DNA of 64,000 nt from Superficieibacter electus (GTDB lineage: Bacteria; Pseudomonadota; Gammaproteobacteria; Enterobacterales; Enterobacteriaceae), in assembly GCF_002915575.1 (NCBI RefSeq), contig NZ_PQGD01000014.1, positions 62,001 through 126,000 of the forward strand, in the 5' to 3' direction. Both the position numbers and the translations under genes were made by a program. The notes beneath the pieces were generated by a model. It saw only the letters and a program-made list of their open reading frames with translations. It was not told where the DNA came from and did no database searches. Below are positions 60,220 through 64,000 of the stretch, in pieces; position 1 is the first letter of the stretch; each line of letters starts with the position of its first letter.

Positions 60220-60242
60220 ATCTCTACACGTTGGTTGCCAAC

Positions 60243-60271
60243 AAAGCCCGACCCTGGTGTCGGGCTTTTTC
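60243..60271 (+). terminator. Rho-independent terminator of proP
   Basis: AAAGCCCGAC, CCTGGT, GTCGGGCTTT (10-bp perfect stem) with the T-run extending beyond. It starts 24 bp after the proP stop. Confidence 0.93.
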
Positions 60272-60340
60272 ATCTCTGTACAGCGTCACGTTCCGTATTG
60301 GCTATTATCAATTTTATTTGCGATGATAAAAGAAGATAAG

Positions 60341-60374
60341 TGGACAGACCACAAGTGGGCATTTGGTCAGTCCA
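60341..60374. promoter_or_regulatory. Candidate GntR operator upstream of the gntR-like gene
   Basis: TGGACAGACCA (60341-60351) and TGGTCAGTCCA (60364-60374) form an inverted repeat with one mismatch and a 12-bp spacer, starting 28 bp before the regulator's ATG. Each half resembles the TGGT-N3-ACCA type operators of the FadR/PdhR group with one mismatch. The same half-site recurs downstream at 61.15-61.2 kb. Confidence 0.6.
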
Positions 60375-60401
60375 GAAGCAACGTCGAAGCGAGCATGAAA
60401 A

Positions 60402-61148
60402 ATGAGATTATATCAGGAGATAGGGCAACAACTACGCAATGCCATTCAGCAGGGCGCATACCGGGCGGGAGACAAGCTGCCGGCAGAACGCGATCTTGCC
60501 GCGCAGTTTAGCGTCAGCCGTAGTGTTGTGCGGGAAGCGCTGATTCTGCTTGAACTGGAGCAGTGCGTAGAAATTCGTAAAGGCTCCGGTGTTTATGTAC
60601 TTCCTCCTGCCAGCGTCGTACCTGTCGTGGAGCCTGCCTCTGATAGTGTGACATGCGGTGTCTTTGAACTGCTCCAGGCGCGTCAGCTTCTGGAAAGTGA
60701 AATTGCCGGATTCGCAGCGCTTCAGGCGACCAGAAATGACATCGTTGAATTACGTAAAGCGGTCGAACTTGAGCGACAGCAGCTCTCATCGGGTACTATC
60801 GCTGACGATACCGATGAGCATTTCCATTACCTGGTGGCGATGGCGACACAAAACGCCGCACTGGTCGCTATTGTGCAGGAAAGCTGGAAGCTACGTCAGC
60901 GCTCAGGCATGTGGCTGAACCATCACCAGGATACCAGTGATTTTAGTGCCCGTTGGGCATGGTTTGAGGACAGGATGCAAATCTTGCAGGCTATTCAGCA
61001 TCGTGATGCCGTCGCTGCAAAACGGGCAATGTGGCAACATCTTGAAAACGTTAAGAATAAAATGCTAACTCAGGCAGACATTTCCGCTGCTGATTTTGAT
61101 GGTTATTTGTTTACCTCTACCCCCATTGACAACAATACAACAAAATAA
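60402..61148 (+). CDS. GntR-family regulator, FadR/FCD subgroup
   Basis: Transcriptional regulator of 248 residues. N-terminal winged helix-turn-helix (RLYQEIGQQLRNAIQQGAYR, AGDKLPAERDLAAQFSVSRS, VVREALILLELEQCVEIRKG). The FCD effector domain (from about residue 85, FELLQARQLLESEIAGFAAL) has the Asp/His pattern of metal-dependent members (TDEHFHYLVAMATQN). The effector is unknown, most likely a sugar acid or a compound handled by the cassette downstream. The ribosome site before ATG 60402 is weak. It is the first gene of an accessory block that starts after the proP terminator. Confidence 0.88.
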   Translation: MRLYQEIGQQLRNAIQQGAYRAGDKLPAERDLAAQFSVSRSVVREALILLELEQCVEIRKGSGVYVLPPASVVPVVEPASDSVTCGVFELLQARQLLESEIAGFAALQATRNDIVELRKAVELERQQLSSGTIADDTDEHFHYLVAMATQNAALVAIVQESWKLRQRSGMWLNHHQDTSDFSARWAWFEDRMQILQAIQHRDAVAAKRAMWQHLENVKNKMLTQADISAADFDGYLFTSTPIDNNTTK

Positions 61149-61153
61149 ATGTT

Positions 61154-61203
61154 AAATTGGTCAGTCCTCTTTAGGGGTTTTTTATAACCTGACTGACCAA
61201 TTT
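61154..61203. promoter_or_regulatory. 13-bp inverted repeat, candidate GntR operator of the downstream genes
   Basis: AAATTGGTCAGTC (61154-61166) and GACTGACCAATTT (61191-61203) are exact inverted repeats 24 bp apart. The spacer includes TATAAC, a possible -10. The core TGGTCAGTC is the same as in the site before the regulator. It lies between the regulator's stop (6 bp away) and the following operon, whose first ATG is 219 bp further. Confidence 0.7.
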
Positions 61204-61421
61204 TGTGTCGCGCTTCACACTCTTCGCCTTGCTGCCTTTACCATCGTCGAATATCTCTATTAAGCTCATTTTCTCACCTTCTGTTTTTACTGGTATTCAG
61301 GAGAGTCGTAAAATGCGCGAATAGTAGGGTGCTGCCAAAATTATTTCTTATTTATTTTCCTCTAACGAATTCGTTTTTCTCAACGAAGGGCGACCCTGTA
61401 TTTATTATAAAAGAAGGGCCT

Positions 61422-62354
61422 ATGAACGATTATGCAATTTCTAAATTTACCCCGCTCAAAAATATTATTACTTTCGATAATTTTAATTACGGCCATTGCG
61501 GCTGGTTAGATCTGCGACCTAATTTTGTGAAAGCAGATTTTGCGCCGCATTCAGAAGAGATCGATCTCATTCACTGGGGGCCAACTATGCTCTCCTCAGC
61601 CACCTTTCCGATGATGGGAACGCATGGTGCAATGAGCGGTAGCCGTTCTCTGAAGCTGACGACGCGGGCGAACAGCGCCCCTGCCGACCAGCCGCCCGCG
61701 CCGGGCAGTATGGGGCTGGCGATCAAGCGAATGGCGGTTCCCGGCAGCCTGCACTTATTGCAACTTGAAGCCTGGTTTACCTACACGCCAGAACCTTCCG
61801 TCGCCGGGATTGGCGATCGCGATGTACGCGCTTTTGGCTGCTTTATTGATTTACAAAGCCAGCAAAATCGCTGGATGCCTGGGGTACGCTATGTCAACAG
61901 CGCCGACGGCGAGTACATCAGGCGCTGGCAATATTTCCGGGTTAATGACGGTGTGGATCATCGTCGCTGGAACTACGGTCATGACGGCTGGCATAAAGTT
62001 GGTGTTGACAGCCAGTGGTATGGACAGCGTCAGGCCGATGGATCTGCCGACGGCTTCCAGTGGATTGAGGACGGGCATCAGGATCTGGTCGCTAATGAAG
62101 CCGATGACAAAATTAACTGGATGTATATGCGCTTAACCGTCGATGTATCCCGCAGAGAATATGTGGAATTACAGTGCATGGATAAGATCATGGATTTACG
62201 CGGAAAACAACCGACGCTGGCTCCGGAATATAAGGGTATTACCGGATTACTTAATCCCGTATTTTTTATTGAAACCGGCGCTAATCGACGCGTTTTTCTG
62301 TATCTGGATTCCGTTATTTTATCTACCGATGATTTTCTTAATCGTCAGGCGTAA
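61422..62354 (+). CDS. Unrecognised 310-residue protein of the GntR-MHS cassette
   Basis: Start ATG 61422 (MNDYAISKFTPLKNIITFDN) with AGAAGGGCC before it. The frame is open further upstream to 61203 but that part reads as non-protein-like sequence crossing the operator. No signal peptide or TM segment. It is rich in Trp, Tyr and His, with short beta-like repeats (HCGWLDLRPNFV, WMPGVRYVNSADGEYIRRWQ, HRRWNYGHDGWHKVGVDSQW) suggesting a jelly-roll or other all-beta fold. Composition alone hints at carbohydrate or small-ligand binding or an isomerase, and I do not claim a function. The next gene starts 10 bp downstream. Confidence 0.75.
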   Translation: MNDYAISKFTPLKNIITFDNFNYGHCGWLDLRPNFVKADFAPHSEEIDLIHWGPTMLSSATFPMMGTHGAMSGSRSLKLTTRANSAPADQPPAPGSMGLAIKRMAVPGSLHLLQLEAWFTYTPEPSVAGIGDRDVRAFGCFIDLQSQQNRWMPGVRYVNSADGEYIRRWQYFRVNDGVDHRRWNYGHDGWHKVGVDSQWYGQRQADGSADGFQWIEDGHQDLVANEADDKINWMYMRLTVDVSRREYVELQCMDKIMDLRGKQPTLAPEYKGITGLLNPVFFIETGANRRVFLYLDSVILSTDDFLNRQA

Positions 62355-62364
62355 GGGGGAATAA

Positions 62365-62700
62365 ATGAAAGAATTTTATACTTCAGTCGTGGAGTTACGC
62401 CAGCCGATTAAAAATATCTTTTTAACGGAGCCTTATGAATGCGGCTGGGCAAACGAAGCGCTGTTCTTTTTGACCGTCCATCCTGAGATGGCTGACTTTG
62501 CGAAAATAGTGGTCAGACCAAAAATTTCTCCCGATGGCATCCACTGGATTGATGCACCCGCCGGGGCGACAAGCGTGGATAAACCGGGAACGATTGCCAT
62601 TGCGCAATCGCACTTTGGCGGTTGGCTGTGCCTTGAGCTTTCGCTGGCAGGTGCAACGCAGTCTGCCTTGATCACATTACACCTGGCACTGAAGGGGTAA
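62365..62700 (+). CDS. Unrecognised 111-residue protein of the GntR-MHS cassette
   Basis: ATG 62365 (MKEFYTSVVELRQPIKNIFL) after AAGGGGGAATAA. Cytosolic, no signal or TM segment. Trp and aromatic residues (ECGWANEALFFLTVHPEMAD, DGIHWIDAPAGAT) give it an all-beta look like its neighbour. It lies between two co-directional genes with gaps of 10 and 3 bp, so it is certainly in the same operon. I do not recognise the family. It may form a complex with the upstream protein. Confidence 0.72.
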   Translation: MKEFYTSVVELRQPIKNIFLTEPYECGWANEALFFLTVHPEMADFAKIVVRPKISPDGIHWIDAPAGATSVDKPGTIAIAQSHFGGWLCLELSLAGATQSALITLHLALKG

Positions 62701-62703
62701 GCC

Positions 62704-64000
62704 ATGTCCAATCCAAAACGTTCGGCGCTGGCCTCCACCGTAGGTACCGCCCTTGAATGGTATGATTTTGCGCTTTATGGCATGGCCAGTGCGCTGATTT
62801 TCCCTTACGTCTTTTTCCCGGAAATGAGCGGAGCCTATGGTATTCTCGCCTCGTTTGCCACCTTCGGCGTCGGCTTCTTCGCCCGACCTTTTGGCGGCCT
62901 AATCGTCGGCTCGCTCGGCGACAAACTGGGACGCCGGGGCATGCTGTTTTTCACCCTCGTCCTGATGGCAGTCTCAACCACGCTGATTGGACTGATTCCG
63001 GCGTACCATACCATTGGATTATGGGCACCGATTCTGTTGGTGATTTGCCGTCTGGGTCAGGGATTTGCAGCCGGCGGTGAGTACTCTGGCGCAGTATTAC
63101 TTTCCGCAGAGCATGCCGGGAAAAAGAACCGTGGGCTGTTTGCCTCGATCCCCGGGGCAGGGAATGCGCTGGGATCAATTATTGCCAGCCTGGCGATCAT
63201 CGCCGTCCAGCAGTTGCCGCGTGAAGAGATGATCAACTGGGGCTGGCGTATACCGTTTGTCGCCTCGTTCGTGATCGGCATTGTCGGTATCTGGATACGA
63301 ACCGGCGTGGCCGAAAGCCCTGAGTTCAAAGCAGTCAAAGCCTCGGATGTGCCAAAACGCCTGCCGCTGGTTGAAGTCTTCCTGCGTAAACCGCGTAACT
63401 TCATCGGTGCATTTTTGCTGAGCATTGGGCCCAACGTTACTTCTTATCTCCCTTCCGCGTTTGCGCTGACCTACCTGGTCGCTCATGTCGGTGTGGATAA
63501 AAGTGTGGGCGTGATGGGCGTGATGATCTGCAATTTCATCAAGTTTATTACCGTACCGGCGGCAGGCGCATTCAGTGATAAATTCGGTGCCAGAAAAGTC
63601 TTCCTGGCGGGGGCGGTAGGGCTGGGCGTGTTGATCGTGCCGTTTTTCCTGCTGCTTAATACCGGTGAGCAGGGACTGATCTGGCTGGGAATGTTCCTCA
63701 TCTATTGTGCCTGTAACGATGCGATGCTGGGGGCGCAGGCGGCAATGCTGTCCGAAGCCTTCCCCGCGCATATTCGCTACACCGGAATGGCAGGAAGCCG
63801 GGAACTGGCGGGCGCAGTGGCTGGCGGGACGTTGCCCTTTATCGCCGTGGCCCTGCAAAGCAGTGCTGGCGGAGCCTGGTGGCCCATCGCCTTTTACGCC
63901 ATTGTACTGGCGGTGCTGGCAGCCGTAGGGGCATTGATGCTAAGTCATGGCGATAGCAACCATGATGAGCACCGCCTGAAAGACGTCGTCCCGGGCCATT
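62704..64000 (+). CDS. MHS-family MFS transporter, 3' end outside the window
   Basis: Open from ATG 62704 (MSNPKRSALASTVGTALEWY) to the last base of the window without a stop, so at least 432 residues are visible. It has the metabolite:proton symporter signatures seen in ProP: TALEWYDFALYGMASALIF, FARPFGGLIVGSLGDKLGRR, the loop FAAGGEYSGAVLLSAEH, and INWGWRIPFVASF. Eleven to twelve membrane segments. The MHS family carries substrates such as alpha-ketoglutarate, citrate, shikimate and betaine. No substrate can be read here. Directly after the 111-residue gene with a 3-bp gap, so it is the transporter of that operon. Confidence 0.9.
   Translation, partial: MSNPKRSALASTVGTALEWYDFALYGMASALIFPYVFFPEMSGAYGILASFATFGVGFFARPFGGLIVGSLGDKLGRRGMLFFTLVLMAVSTTLIGLIPAYHTIGLWAPILLVICRLGQGFAAGGEYSGAVLLSAEHAGKKNRGLFASIPGAGNALGSIIASLAIIAVQQLPREEMINWGWRIPFVASFVIGIVGIWIRTGVAESPEFKAVKASDVPKRLPLVEVFLRKPRNFIGAFLLSIGPNVTSYLPSAFALTYLVAHVGVDKSVGVMGVMICNFIKFITVPAAGAFSDKFGARKVFLAGAVGLGVLIVPFFLLLNTGEQGLIWLGMFLIYCACNDAMLGAQAAMLSEAFPAHIRYTGMAGSRELAGAVAGGTLPFIAVALQSSAGGAWWPIAFYAIVLAVLAAVGALMLSHGDSNHDEHRLKDVVPGH

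Overview
The window is chromosomal DNA from an enterobacterium of the Escherichia/Salmonella/Citrobacter/Enterobacter group. Gene order follows the E. coli K-12 segment from lamB-malM through plsB-lexA, dnaB-alr, uvrA-ssb, soxRS, acs and fdhF to proP. Most proteins are recognisable on sight as orthologues, and REP-type palindromes of enterobacterial form are present. I cannot fix the genus from sequence alone. Comparisons with E. coli below are from memory, not from alignments run here. No rRNA, tRNA, insertion sequence, prophage or CRISPR array was seen.

Layout. 1-3.9 kb: 3' part of lamB, malM, then ubiC-ubiA (ubiquinone), ending in a three-copy 76-bp REP tandem repeat. 4-9.4 kb: plsB (minus) divergent from dgkA, then lexA, yjbJ, zur and a RelB/YafQ-type toxin-antitoxin pair; dinF is missing after lexA. 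9.5-20 kb: dusA, pspG, qor, dnaB, alr, a PnuC/NadR-like NAD-salvage pair, tyrB, aphA, yjbQ, yjbR and two unrecognised genes, one a lipoprotein. 20-28 kb: uvrA and ssb around a shared SOS box, yjcB, pdeC, soxS/soxR and a glutathione transferase. 28.5-39.5 kb: ghxP, yjcE, a LysR regulator with a CidA/CidB-like pair, the actP-yjcH-acs acetate operon and gltP; the nrf operon expected between acs and gltP is absent. 39.6-41.6 kb: an accessory patch with a 24-codon membrane peptide, a 326-residue membrane protein and decayed coding sequence. 41.7-53.3 kb: selenocysteine-containing fdhF, mdtNOP with ytcA, and two tandem alkylsulfatase genes of the yjcS type. 53.6-60.2 kb: a solitary, internally shortened phnH where the C-P lyase operon would lie, then yjdM, crfC-yjcZ and proP. 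60.4 kb to the end: a GntR/FadR-type regulator, two unrecognised proteins and an MHS-family transporter that runs off the window.

Regulation visible in the sequence: paired LexA boxes at lexA and one between uvrA and ssb; sigma-54 promoters at pspG and fdhF; the 19-bp-spacer SoxR promoter of soxS; a perfect CRP palindrome upstream of yjcB and a CRP-like site upstream of proP; and repeated TGGTCAGTC-type half-sites flanking the GntR gene.

The parts least like the E. coli reference are the GntR-controlled cassette at the right end, the pnuC/nadR-like insertion, the 24-codon peptide with its membrane-protein partner, the toxin-antitoxin pair, the duplicated alkylsulfatases and the phnH remnant.
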